Numbered from the stretch's first letter, positions 17,729 through 25,877 are shown. The stretch is 64,000 nt of DNA from Geobacter sp. UBA2189 (GCA_002328035.1 DCVL01000024.1:1-64000), one strand, 5' to 3'. The notes: generated by a model not told the origin, from the sequence alone. Numbers and translations are program-made.

Positions 17729-18221
17729 GGTCGTTCTCCTTTGCAAGGTTATTTTAGTTGAATGAAGGTTTCTCTTGATTGCTGGATTTTGTCTTTTTGC
17801 TATTTTATTTTCTAAGAGCTCTTTCTTCATCTTCTGATTTACCAAGTAGCAACTACAATGCCAAAGCATAAATAAATCTTGAAATAAGCTTAACAGTCTT
17901 ATTTCATTAAGTTTATTGTATCGCACAAAATATAAACAAAAATTAATCTGTATTAAATTTATATGCAGGTTATAGATTTAACCAGAGGCAATGCTTGCTA
18001 ACCAATTGATATTATAAGATGTATATCCAGCATATTCAGTAATGGCATGTATGAATGATTAATACATCTAAGCAGCCATAATCTTTGCAGATGTAGCCAG
18101 GCCTTACTTAAGGAGTCCTGACAAGGCATGGCACAATTAAAATGATTCTCTAACTTCAAATATTTGCAAACTGTGGCATACTGGACAAGAAAAGCTTTTA
18201 ATTCTTTAGCGAGGTTTGATT
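17729..18221. other. Intergenic region, 493 bases, AT-rich
   Basis: Contains the sigma-54 promoter and leader of the small membrane protein gene (minus). The right half (17930-18215), which must hold the promoter of the divergent dehydrogenase operon, is strongly AT-rich; TGGCAC at 18129 lacks a matching -12 box and I could not settle on a sigma-70 promoter. Confidence 0.5.
17848..17863 (-). promoter_or_regulatory. Sigma-54 (-24/-12) promoter
   Basis: On the minus strand TGGCATTGTAGTTGCT fits TGGCACGNNNNTTGCW with GG and GC ten bases apart. Expected start near 17837, leader about 110 bases to the ATG at 17728. Confidence 0.75.
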
Positions 18222-19334
18222 ATGAAAGTGGCGATACTTGGGGCTGGACATGGTGGTATAGCAATGGCAGGCGATCTTACACTGTCAGGACACGAAGTCA
18301 GGTTGGCGGCAACGCCGGATCATGCCAATAACCTAAAGCTGCTTATGGCCTTTGGTGGTATTATGGTCGAAGGGGTTACCTCAAGCGGCGCGCCGGTTGG
18401 TTTTGCAAAGCCTGCTATGATGACCACCGATCTGGGGGCAGCCCTGAAGGGGGCAGAGGTCGTTATGGTCGTCACTCCGGCCTTTGCTCAGGAAGTATAC
18501 ATGCAGGCTATTATCGAACAGGGGGAGGAGGGTCAGATAGTTGTATTCAACCCTGGCAAGTTTGGCACACTGGCCTTTGCCAAGATGTTACGAATGGCAG
18601 GCAGGCAGAATGACTTTCTTATAGGTGAGACCAGTTCCTTCATATTTGCAGCCAAGACCAAGGGGTTAGGGCATGTAAACATCAAGGCGGCCAAAGAAGA
18701 ACTGCCCTTTGCCACCCTCCCTGCGGCACGTACCGCCGAGGCATTATGGATTTTAACCGACCTTTATCCCCAGCTTTCACCCAGCATGGGGGTGCTTCAG
18801 ACAAGTATTGATGCGCCAGGTCTGATCATACACCCGATCTCTACCTTGATGAATATGAGCCGAATCGAACAGATGGGACCGTACCGGAATTCTCACTATG
18901 ATATTACCCCCTCAGTCGGGCGAATCATGGAGGCAGTTGATCAGGAGAGGATGGAAGTCGCCAACCTGCTTTGCCGTGAGACATACTCCTTTATGGATAC
19001 GATGGAGGTGCTCTATAAGGTTAAAGGTGAAAGCGCCTACGATATGATGTATCAGGTCTCTGCTCATAACGTGCAGATGGCGCCGGAAAGTCTTAAACAT
19101 CGCTATGTCACGGAGGATATCCCTTACGGTCTGGTCACCATCGCCTCAATCGGTCGCAGGGTCGGCATACCTACCCCTCGGATAGATGCCATTGTCAATA
19201 TCGCCTGTATGGCCAATGGTCAAGACTACTGGAGTATTGGCCGGACAGCAGAAAAACTGGGACTGGGTGTGATGAACGCCCGCCAGATGGTGCGTTATGC
19301 CGTGACCGGTGAACTTGATATGACAATGGTTTGA
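18222..19334 (+). CDS. NAD(P)-dependent opine (octopine/nopaline) dehydrogenase family protein
   Basis: Opine dehydrogenases reductively join the amino group of an amino acid to the keto group of an alpha-keto acid. The 370-residue chain starts with a Rossmann fingerprint (GAGHGGIAMAGDL, residues 7-19) and has the C-terminal opine dehydrogenase domain, with APGLIIHPISTLMN carrying the probable catalytic histidine. The ATG at 18222 follows GCGAGG; a TTG two codons earlier is less likely. It is followed by an amidohydrolase (25 bases) and a DHA2 exporter (overlap), as in a make-and-export operon. In opine metallophore clusters the dehydrogenase is paired with an exporter in this way, but the nicotianamine-synthase-like partner is absent here. 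Substrates unknown. The DNA is G+C-richer than the surroundings. Confidence 0.85.
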   Translation: MKVAILGAGHGGIAMAGDLTLSGHEVRLAATPDHANNLKLLMAFGGIMVEGVTSSGAPVGFAKPAMMTTDLGAALKGAEVVMVVTPAFAQEVYMQAIIEQGEEGQIVVFNPGKFGTLAFAKMLRMAGRQNDFLIGETSSFIFAAKTKGLGHVNIKAAKEELPFATLPAARTAEALWILTDLYPQLSPSMGVLQTSIDAPGLIIHPISTLMNMSRIEQMGPYRNSHYDITPSVGRIMEAVDQERMEVANLLCRETYSFMDTMEVLYKVKGESAYDMMYQVSAHNVQMAPESLKHRYVTEDIPYGLVTIASIGRRVGIPTPRIDAIVNIACMANGQDYWSIGRTAEKLGLGVMNARQMVRYAVTGELDMTMV

Positions 19335-19359
19335 AAGCGATAAACAGGAAGGGAACGGC

Positions 19360-20763
19360 ATGGAGCAGTTAATCCATAATACGAGCCTTATAACAGGGGA
19401 TGGGCTGACTCATCTTGCCAGAGGTTGGTTGTTGATCAGGGATGGACTGATTGAAGCCCTTGGCGATGGAGACGCTCCGGCTACCTTGCTGAACCGTGAA
19501 GGGATGGTTCTGCACGAAGCTTCGCAGGGGCTGCTTATCCCCGGTCTTGTAAATGCCCATACCCACGGGTGTACGGTTGGCCCACTCTTTTCAAGCGGTT
19601 CAAAGCCTCTTTCGTTGCAGCAGGCGTTGAAAAACCTTGACCGGCATCTGCAACAGGGGACAACCACCCTGATCAATCTCTGTGGATTGGGTACACTGGA
19701 AGAGACCTCCCTTGTTGCCGGAAGCCATCCGATCAATCTGTGTACCGGTACATGCCAGCTTCCATCTGCGCTGAAAGCGGCAGAACTGCTGGACGGAAAT
19801 GGGTTTAAACCGCTTCACCGAGAGATTACAGCACAGCATCTGCTTGAGGAGGGGGCTGTGGTTATCGGTGAGGTGGGTAGCGGAGCCACCCTGGGGGGTG
19901 GTGTCAGCGACTATCTTCTGATACCGAATGCCATAAGGCAGCTCTGCGGTGTTGAGCTGAATCGCGACCAGGCAGGCAGTATCAAGAAAACGATCTACCA
20001 GGCTAGGGATGCTGAACGGGGACAGAGATTAAAAAAACTCAAAGAACAGCTTGTTGTGCTGGCGCTTGATCAAATCGTACCGCTTGAGGCCTGCCTGGAT
20101 GTTGTAGAAGATATAGTAATAAAGCCGCTTGCCATTGCACTACAGGGCTACGCTGAGGCTGCACAACTGGGGGTTGAGACCGGTGTGCCGGTGGTATTCC
20201 ACCATGCTGCTCCGTCTGCAGCAACGATTGCTGCGCTTGCTCAACTGTACCCTCCTGCATTAAGGACTTTTGTTGCGGGACACAGCAATCACCCCAGCTT
20301 CTATCGTGAGGAATGCGTTGAATGGGCCAGGATCCTGCGTTCTTCAGGGGTTATAATTGATCTTTCTACCCTTGACACCCTGAATGCCTGGCGCCAGGAT
20401 CTGATTGATAACACAGAGGCGTTGATGGTTGAAGGGCTCGCCGATACTATCTCTACTGATTACGGTGCAGGAAGGTGGGATGGCATCCTGACCCTGATCC
20501 AGTTTCTATGGAAACGTAAAAAACTGAAACTGGCTGCCGGTATTGCCATGGCGACTGGCCGTGTGGCAGATCTCTATCCCCGAGCTGCTGCTGGCCGGGG
20601 GTATCTGCGCGAAGGTTATATTGCTGATATCACTTTGGTTGACTGCCAGAACATCAGCATGGTTGAAAAGGTTTTCTGCGCCGGTCGAATGGTCGTTGAT
20701 AACGGTTGGTGCTGCTATGGAGGTAATTGTCATGAACGATTCGGGGGACTGATTGATGCGTGA
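19360..20763 (+). CDS. Metal-dependent amidohydrolase of unknown substrate
   Basis: A 467-residue member of the amidohydrolase superfamily: small beta-sandwich at both ends and a TIM barrel between. Metal and catalytic residues are visible as His67-x-His69 (NAHTHG), VVFHHAAPS, VAGHSNHPSF and the terminal aspartate in STDYGAGRWDG. There is no carboxylated lysine motif, so a mononuclear deaminase/hydrolase of the adenosine-deaminase or chlorohydrolase type is plausible. The C-terminal segment YLREGYIADITLVD is the usual sandwich closing strand. It has a good ribosome site (GGAAGGGAACGGC) and sits between an opine-dehydrogenase-like gene and an exporter, so it may release or trim the product or a precursor. 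I cannot name the reaction. Confidence 0.8.
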   Translation: MEQLIHNTSLITGDGLTHLARGWLLIRDGLIEALGDGDAPATLLNREGMVLHEASQGLLIPGLVNAHTHGCTVGPLFSSGSKPLSLQQALKNLDRHLQQGTTTLINLCGLGTLEETSLVAGSHPINLCTGTCQLPSALKAAELLDGNGFKPLHREITAQHLLEEGAVVIGEVGSGATLGGGVSDYLLIPNAIRQLCGVELNRDQAGSIKKTIYQARDAERGQRLKKLKEQLVVLALDQIVPLEACLDVVEDIVIKPLAIALQGYAEAAQLGVETGVPVVFHHAAPSAATIAALAQLYPPALRTFVAGHSNHPSFYREECVEWARILRSSGVIIDLSTLDTLNAWRQDLIDNTEALMVEGLADTISTDYGAGRWDGILTLIQFLWKRKKLKLAAGIAMATGRVADLYPRAAAGRGYLREGYIADITLVDCQNISMVEKVFCAGRMVVDNGWCCYGGNCHERFGGLIDA

Positions 20764-22192
20764 CACCCAACTGGAAACAGCCGCTGCACAGGGTCAACCG
20801 GTGGCACTCCGCACCATGTCGTTTTTGATAGGTTTTGCCGTGTTTCTGGCCTATCTTGATGGTACCATTGTCAATGTTTCGTTGCCTGCCATGGCAACTT
20901 CATTCAAGGTGGCAATATCCGATGTTTCCTGGGTTGTACTGGTTTATATGCTGGTACAGGGATCAACCTTGCTGTTTTTTGGCAAGATTGCGGATATTTA
21001 CGGGATGAAGCGTACCCTGCTATGGGGAATTGTCGTTTTTACGTTAGGGTCTGCTCTGTGCGCTCTCTCCCCAAGTCTGCTGCTTCTAGTAATTGCACGC
21101 TTTCTGCAGGGGATCGGTGGCTCAATGTTGATTGTAACCGCCTTTGCCATGATTCCAGCCTACTTTCCCAAACACCTGACCGGTGCAGCCTTTGGTATTA
21201 TCACTACCTCTGCAGCGTTGGGAACAACCACTGGAGCCCCGCTGGGCGGCTTCATCACTGAATGGTTCTCTTGGCCAGCAATCTTTATGATCAACGTACC
21301 GCTCGGCTTTATAGCCCTGTGTATCGCCTGGAAAAAAATCCCCGCTGATCGGGTTCCCCATATAAAACGACCCCGTCTCGACCTGGGTGGCGTTGCTCTC
21401 AGTTTCAGTGCTGTTTTTTGCCTGCTTTTTGCGGTTAGCATGAGCGACCGGTGGGGGTGGAACTCCCCGTATATTATCGCTACTGCACTGTTGGCCTGTC
21501 TGCTGGTACCTACCTTCATCTGGTTTGAGCGGCGCAGTCCGGCACCATTGATCAATCTGATCGTTTTCAAACAACCGGTATTTGTACTGTCGCTGGCCTC
21601 AGGAGCCATTGCCTACGCCTTTTTGGCCGGCAATACGTTTCTGATGCCGTTTTATCTCTCGGGCATCAAGCAGTTCAGCGCGGATCAAGTTGGCCTGCTG
21701 TTGCTCTGTTACTCGATTCCGCTGATGTTGATTGGCCCAGTTGCCGGAAGGATTAACTCGCTATGGTTCTGCATTTTAGGTATGCTGCTGGCAGCAGTGG
21801 CCTGTTTCCTGTTCGTCGCATTTATGGACAGCCCCGGATCCTGGGCGCCGGGGCTTTTTCTCCTGGCGATCGGATTGGCGTTTGGATTGTTTAACGCCCC
21901 CAATAACGACAGAATCAAAAATTCAACACCAAAGGAGATGCAAGGCAGTATCTTCAGCCTAGTGCAGACCTTTGTCAGGTCATCCATGGCACTGGGGGTT
22001 GCCTTTTTTTCAGCGGTATATACCTTTATTTTGCCTGATGCAACGCTTCACGGCGGTGGAGCCGAGTCAGCGGCATATCGTCTGCTGTCACTCCATGGGT
22101 ACAAAGTTGCCTTCGTAATCTGCGGACTGTTTTGCATTTTCGCACTACTGTTAAACGTTCTGGCTCTAAATTTACAGAAAAAACAGCCGTGA
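20756..22192 (+). CDS. DHA2-family (14-helix) MFS drug/metabolite exporter
   Basis: Proton-coupled efflux carrier of the EmrB/QacA group, inner membrane, 478 residues with about 14 hydrophobic segments. MFS motif A is present as GKIADIYGMKRT, preceded by the DHA2-type opening DGTIVNVSLPAMA, and the motif-C-like ALGTTTGAPLGGFITEW in helix 5. The ATG at 20756 overlaps the stop of the amidohydrolase by 8 bases, so the two are translationally coupled. DHA2 carriers export lipophilic cations, siderophores and similar molecules; the tight linkage suggests its substrate is made or processed by the two upstream enzymes. A 7-bp hairpin follows 40 bases downstream. Confidence 0.88.
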   Translation: MRDTQLETAAAQGQPVALRTMSFLIGFAVFLAYLDGTIVNVSLPAMATSFKVAISDVSWVVLVYMLVQGSTLLFFGKIADIYGMKRTLLWGIVVFTLGSALCALSPSLLLLVIARFLQGIGGSMLIVTAFAMIPAYFPKHLTGAAFGIITTSAALGTTTGAPLGGFITEWFSWPAIFMINVPLGFIALCIAWKKIPADRVPHIKRPRLDLGGVALSFSAVFCLLFAVSMSDRWGWNSPYIIATALLACLLVPTFIWFERRSPAPLINLIVFKQPVFVLSLASGAIAYAFLAGNTFLMPFYLSGIKQFSADQVGLLLLCYSIPLMLIGPVAGRINSLWFCILGMLLAAVACFLFVAFMDSPGSWAPGLFLLAIGLAFGLFNAPNNDRIKNSTPKEMQGSIFSLVQTFVRSSMALGVAFFSAVYTFILPDATLHGGGAESAAYRLLSLHGYKVAFVICGLFCIFALLLNVLALNLQKKQP

Positions 22193-22230
22193 GCCTTTGG
22201 CCTGGACGCACGGTAAAGAAAAGATTGGAG

Positions 22231-22249
22231 CCCTCATTCCGATGAGGGT
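22231..22249. terminator. Hairpin after the exporter gene
   Basis: CCCTCAT (22231-22237) and ATGAGGG (22242-22248) form a perfect 7-bp stem with a TTCC/G-rich tetraloop. The following T-run is absent, so it is a possible terminator only. It overlaps the end of the receiver-domain remnant. Confidence 0.4.
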
Positions 22250-22383
22250 TGCCTCATGTATTGCATCAGTTTCTGTAGCATATATACTAAATCGGTCGGT
22301 TTGCTGATACGGTTGTTCATACCTGCCTCAATGCATATCTCTCTGTTTTCTTCAGTTGCGGCGCCCATTATGGCTATGATCCT
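22234..22383 (-). pseudogene. Remnant of a response-regulator receiver domain (end of a hybrid histidine kinase)
   Basis: The minus strand encodes, without a start codon, IIAIMGAATEENREICIEAG then MNNRISKPTDLVYMLQKL and a stop. This is the last third of a receiver (REC) domain: beta-4 IIA, the SKP switch lysine and the alpha-5 helix are all recognisable. It parallels IIAMTAAATESDRENCILAG plus MNDYISKP at the end of the intact hybrid kinase at 57873-60050. Upstream of the fragment the frame meets unrelated AT-rich sequence and a stop, so the kinase and the rest of the receiver are gone. Transcription from it is unlikely to matter. Confidence 0.8.
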
Positions 22384-22540
22384 AGAAAAAGCAGTTATCC
22401 ACGATAGACACGAAATTCACGAACAAAATTGAGGTTCTTCCGCAGAATTAATGGGTAAATTTCAGATCCTGGGGGTCTGATACAGTCTTTTCTGGCTCGA
22501 TATGCATAAAGACCCTTCTATCACACAGCTTCAAAGGTGT

Positions 22541-23872
22541 TCAGAACTTTACCCTGACCCCGACGGTGCTGACCTGTATATCTTCCAGCGGTACTCCGCT
22601 GGCCAGTTTCAGGGAGTAGAGCCGGTGCTGGAGATAAAGTTCAGTTGCATAATTTTCAAAGGCCTGGACGATGGCGCCTCCGATTGAATACCCACGGTCA
22701 CCGGAGGCCGGTGTGTTGGCTGAGTTGGTATAGTCAATGCCAAAGGCGGTGTAGCCAAGGCTTGTGAATCTGGCGATCCAGCCCAGTTTGGTATACAGGT
22801 TGGTAGCCTCTTTTGCGAGATCCTGTTCCTGCATTCCGCCGGAAACCGTAAGGTTCAGGCCGCTGGCAACGTGCAGCAGTGATAAGGAACCATCATAGAG
22901 CAAGCCGCTGCCGTTGATATGGGGATGGCCAACTGCTGCTCCCCCGACAGTCCGGAAACCGTACCCCTCCGCACCCCAGTATAGAGCCAGATCCGAGCGC
23001 TGATTCGAAGCAAGCGAGCCGGCGAGGGTGAAGCCAAAAAGGCTGGGGCTGTCGTATCTCAGGCGCGAGTGGCGTCCCAATCCATCCATGTTTTTAAAAG
23101 CATCCCTCAGCCGGATGGTAGTAAGTGGGTTAGAGTCTCCTTTTTTACGGAACATCATGCCACCGGCAATATCGTGGATACCGGAATATTGAACCAGATC
23201 GGTAAGGGAGATATCCTGAAATGCCGTGCCTTTCGAGGCGGTGTCTCCCTTGCCTAGCGACAACTTGCCCAGAGTCTTGCTCTGTAGAGAAATTTCGGCC
23301 CAACGCTGGTTGAAATGATCTCCCGGAGCCTGGTCGGTCTGAGAGACGTACCCTGAATTGTCAGGGCTGATTGCCAATTCAATTCTGGTTCCCAGCTGTA
23401 GGTCGTCGCTTATTCTGGCTGTACCTACAAACCGGATCCGGCTGTTGCTGGCGTTGTTGTCAACATGGTAAAGTCTGGTGCCGCCGCCGTCATCTGCAAT
23501 ATTGAGAGCTCGATCCAGTTGACCGGAGATGGAAAGCCTGATCTTGTCGTTACCCGAAGTAACGGGAACAGTTTTGGGAAGCTGTAAGGCTAAATTAACC
23601 GTTTTTTCGATATCTTTAGCTGTTTTTTTAACAGGATGAGAGGGGGATTTCGTGATTATGACCTTGATCTGTTGTTGCAGGGCATCCAGCTTCAGGTATT
23701 GCTGCTTGATCTGTTCGGCCTGCTGCTTCAGTTGTTCTTGTTGCTGGCGGAGGGTCTCCTGCATCTGATGGATCAGTTGAGGATCAACTACAGTGGACTG
23801 AGCCATGGCCGAAAGTTGTGTGATGGCGAGCAGGGGGGCTGTTGTTGCAAAAAATGATAGCAATCTTGGCAT
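22541..23872 (-). CDS. Outer-membrane porin with N-terminal coiled coil
   Basis: 443 residues. A signal peptide (MPRLLSFFATTAPLLAI, cleavage after AMA) is followed by a glutamine-rich coiled coil (about residues 25-75, heptads such as LRQQQEQLKQQAEQIKQQ), a basic linker and a long region of alternating hydrophobic strands with gram-negative porin features (SGQLDRALN, GTRIELAIS, ending VGVRVKF with the C-terminal Phe used by the Bam machinery). The coiled coil probably trimerises in the periplasm. The ATG at 23872 follows AGGAAGG; an ATG-less extension upstream is ignored. The DNA is markedly G+C-rich (41 of 60 bases in 22921-22980). Substrate unknown; it may serve the neighbouring export operon. 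Confidence 0.85.
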   Translation of the reverse strand: MPRLLSFFATTAPLLAITQLSAMAQSTVVDPQLIHQMQETLRQQQEQLKQQAEQIKQQYLKLDALQQQIKVIITKSPSHPVKKTAKDIEKTVNLALQLPKTVPVTSGNDKIRLSISGQLDRALNIADDGGGTRLYHVDNNASNSRIRFVGTARISDDLQLGTRIELAISPDNSGYVSQTDQAPGDHFNQRWAEISLQSKTLGKLSLGKGDTASKGTAFQDISLTDLVQYSGIHDIAGGMMFRKKGDSNPLTTIRLRDAFKNMDGLGRHSRLRYDSPSLFGFTLAGSLASNQRSDLALYWGAEGYGFRTVGGAAVGHPHINGSGLLYDGSLSLLHVASGLNLTVSGGMQEQDLAKEATNLYTKLGWIARFTSLGYTAFGIDYTNSANTPASGDRGYSIGGAIVQAFENYATELYLQHRLYSLKLASGVPLEDIQVSTVGVRVKF

Positions 23873-24055
23873 GCCCGAAGGCCTTCCTGAATTAAGTTGA
23901 TACACCGGATTAGCCTGGTGATCTCATAAAGGTAACAGGCTGTAGGTCAACCTGTACGCGTTAGTATATCAATAGAGTGTTGATTTATCCATAGATCGCT
24001 ATTAAAAACGTGATAGTATGCGTTATATTTCGATCTGCGGCAAAATATGGGTGAC

Positions 24056-24084
24056 TTGACGCTGTCACTACCTGACAGGATAGA
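24056..24084 (+). promoter_or_regulatory. Sigma-70-like promoter with operator palindrome in the spacer
   Basis: TTGACG (24056-24061) is followed by a 17-base spacer that is exactly the palindrome CTGTCA-CTACC-TGACAG (24062-24078), then GATAGA as a weak -10. A dimeric repressor bound there would block RNA polymerase. The promoter would drive the outer-membrane protein gene at 24108. Confidence 0.5.
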
Positions 24085-24107
24085 TATTAGAGAGCAAAGG
24101 AGAAAAA

Positions 24108-25007
24108 ATGTTTAATCGTTCAATCTTTGTGCTGTTGTTGCTTCTGTTGTCATTAACTGTAACCGTTCCGGCAATAGCCACCCAGGGTGGCGGGGGAGCC
24201 TATCCAAACGGTGCTGAGGATTTTATGGCCGGCGCTCTCCCTCCTCCAGGCACCTATCTGCTGAACTACATTGATTACTACTCTGCAGATCGTCTGAACG
24301 ATAACGACGGTAACAAAATAATGCCTGGCTTCAAGCTGGATGTGTTTTCCGAGGTGCTAAGGGTAGTTCATGTCACTGATAAACAGCTACTTGGCGCTTC
24401 ATGGGCGATGCATCTCTTTTTACCTATAGTTTATATGGATGTTACAATACCTGGAGTCGGAGCTGACCACCGCACTGGCCTTGGAGATATCATAATTGAT
24501 CCGTTCATCCTGGGCTGGCACGGGACTAACTGGCATATTACCACAGGAGTTGACTTCTTTCTCCCCACAGGCGCTTACGACAGTAACAGGTTGGCTAATC
24601 CCGGAAGAAACTACTGGACTTTTGAACCTGTTGTTGCTGCTACCTGGCTGACTGACAGTGGATTTGAGGTCTCAGGAAAGCTGATGTACGACTTTAATAC
24701 AAAAAATAACGACCTGGACTACCTTTCAGGTCAGGAACTTCACCTTGATTATGCAATAGGTCAGAAACTTGGCGATTTTAATCTCGGTATGGCAGGTTAT
24801 TTCTATCAGCAGGTAACCGATGATGAACAGTACGGAAATAAGGTTGCTTTCAATGACGGCAACAAAGGAAGGGTTTTTGCTGTAGGACCTGCGGTTAAGT
24901 ACAGTGTAAAAAATTTGAGTTTCAGCCTGAAATACCTGTTTGAAACCGTAGCTGCCAACAGGCCAGAGGGGCGTAATCTCTGGTTTAAATTTAGTTACGC
25001 TTTTTAA
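24108..25007 (+). CDS. Outer-membrane protein of the MetA/phenol-degradation (PF13557-like) family
   Basis: 299 residues with a clean signal peptide (hydrophobic 8-22, cleavage near VPAIA). The mature part is a beta-barrel of the SphA/MetA type: GAYPNGAEDFMAGALPPPG at the N-terminus, repeated amphipathic strands such as HITTGVDFFLPTG and a C-terminal KFSYAF ending in Phe. Relatives are often encoded beside transport of hydrophobic or aromatic compounds, but the function is not established. The ATG follows GCAAAGGAG. Upstream lies a promoter with a palindromic operator; downstream, 30 bases away, are a STAS protein and an anti-sigma kinase, possibly in the same transcript. Confidence 0.8.
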   Translation: MFNRSIFVLLLLLLSLTVTVPAIATQGGGGAYPNGAEDFMAGALPPPGTYLLNYIDYYSADRLNDNDGNKIMPGFKLDVFSEVLRVVHVTDKQLLGASWAMHLFLPIVYMDVTIPGVGADHRTGLGDIIIDPFILGWHGTNWHITTGVDFFLPTGAYDSNRLANPGRNYWTFEPVVAATWLTDSGFEVSGKLMYDFNTKNNDLDYLSGQELHLDYAIGQKLGDFNLGMAGYFYQQVTDDEQYGNKVAFNDGNKGRVFAVGPAVKYSVKNLSFSLKYLFETVAANRPEGRNLWFKFSYAF

Positions 25008-25037
25008 TTGCCAGAAGATATATCAAAGGAGTTAACA

Positions 25038-25373
25038 ATGGATATCCAGACAAGAAAAGAACAAAAAGCTACCGTAATAGCTATTACAGGCAGGATGGAT
25101 GCTGTAACTGCACCGGAGTTCGATCGTCTCCTCAAAAAGCAGATTGATGATGGCGAGCTGTTTTTTGTTGTTGATTTACAGAACCTTGACTACATAAGCA
25201 GTGCTGGACTCAGGTCTCTGCTTGCTACTGCCAAACTTCTGAAAGGCAAGAATGGACAGCTCCATTTTGCAAATATCATCGGAACAGTTAAAGAGGTTTT
25301 TGATATTTCAGGATTTGGTTCCATATTCCAGATACATGGTTCAGTCGAATCAGCACTGGCTTCCGTTTCCTGA
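25038..25373 (+). CDS. STAS-domain anti-sigma factor antagonist
   Basis: 111-residue single-domain protein of the SpoIIAA/RsbV type. Its conserved serine loop is DYISSAGLRSLL, the site phosphorylated by the cognate kinase; the unphosphorylated form binds the kinase and frees its target. The ATG at 25038 has the ribosome site CAAAGGAG, so the upstream in-frame ATG-less extension from 25008 is not used. The gene precedes an RsbW-type kinase by 5 bases. The matching phosphatase would be a SpoIIE/RsbU protein, and one is encoded at 11254 in this window, though linkage is not proven. Confidence 0.9.
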   Translation: MDIQTRKEQKATVIAITGRMDAVTAPEFDRLLKKQIDDGELFFVVDLQNLDYISSAGLRSLLATAKLLKGKNGQLHFANIIGTVKEVFDISGFGSIFQIHGSVESALASVS

Positions 25374-25378
25374 CAGTC

Positions 25379-25792
25379 ATGTCATTTGAGAGATTGAATA
25401 TTCCAGCTTTTATTGAGAATCTTGATATGGTTGTCAGTTTTGTGGAAGAACGTGCCGACAACTCTGCTCTTGAGGCAAAAAAGAAATTCGGTCTGCTGAT
25501 TGCTGTTGAGGAGGCTTTTGTAAATGTTTGCCACTACGCTTACCCTCAGACTCATGGTGATGTGACAATCTCGATTGGAACCGAGAAAGGGCAGTTTATT
25601 GTTGAGATCTCTGACAGTGGCGCTCCGTTTGATCTCCTTTCGTTGCCTGAGCCTGATACTGACAGCGATATAATGGAGCGTGAAATTGGTGGTCTGGGGG
25701 TTCATTTTATACGTACTTTGACAGACCAGACCAGCTATTGCAGAGAAAACGGGAAGAATGTGTTGCGAATGGCTCTGCGAACTGACGGTTAG
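25379..25792 (+). CDS. Anti-sigma regulatory factor, RsbW/SpoIIAB-type serine kinase
   Basis: 137 residues with a GHKL ATPase fold: N-box EEAFVNVCHYAY (about 43-54), G1-like ISDSGAPFDLL, and GGLGVHFIRTL. Proteins of this type phosphorylate a STAS antagonist and sequester a sigma factor or another effector. The gene starts 5 bases after the STAS gene stops, forming the classic pair. No sigma factor gene is adjacent, so the true output is open; many Geobacterales use such modules for second-messenger or biofilm outputs. The C-terminus is intact. Confidence 0.88.
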   Translation: MSFERLNIPAFIENLDMVVSFVEERADNSALEAKKKFGLLIAVEEAFVNVCHYAYPQTHGDVTISIGTEKGQFIVEISDSGAPFDLLSLPEPDTDSDIMEREIGGLGVHFIRTLTDQTSYCRENGKNVLRMALRTDG

Positions 25793-25877
25793 CGATAGTA
25801 TTGAAGTTTAAGAGCTGATTCACCAGAGCAGTTGCAACCTTTAGAGTCATTAAAATTATTAATCTTGGAGTAACTCT

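Larger units (their letters stand above)
22193..22540. other. Intergenic region, 348 bases, between exporter and porin
   Basis: Contains the hairpin at 22231-22249, the receiver-domain remnant (22234-22383), a short stretch at 22390-22430 with two copies of the CACGAA word, and about 100 bases before the porin stop in which I see nothing. Confidence 0.5.

Noticed and set aside
17729..17926. N-terminal extension of the 88-residue membrane protein
   Set aside because: It crosses the sigma-54 promoter and its sequence is not protein-like; the ATG at 17728 has an ideal ribosome site.
18129..18144. TGGCAC followed by AATTAAAATG as a sigma-54 promoter for the opine operon
   Set aside because: No GC at the -12 position; the spacing rule fails.
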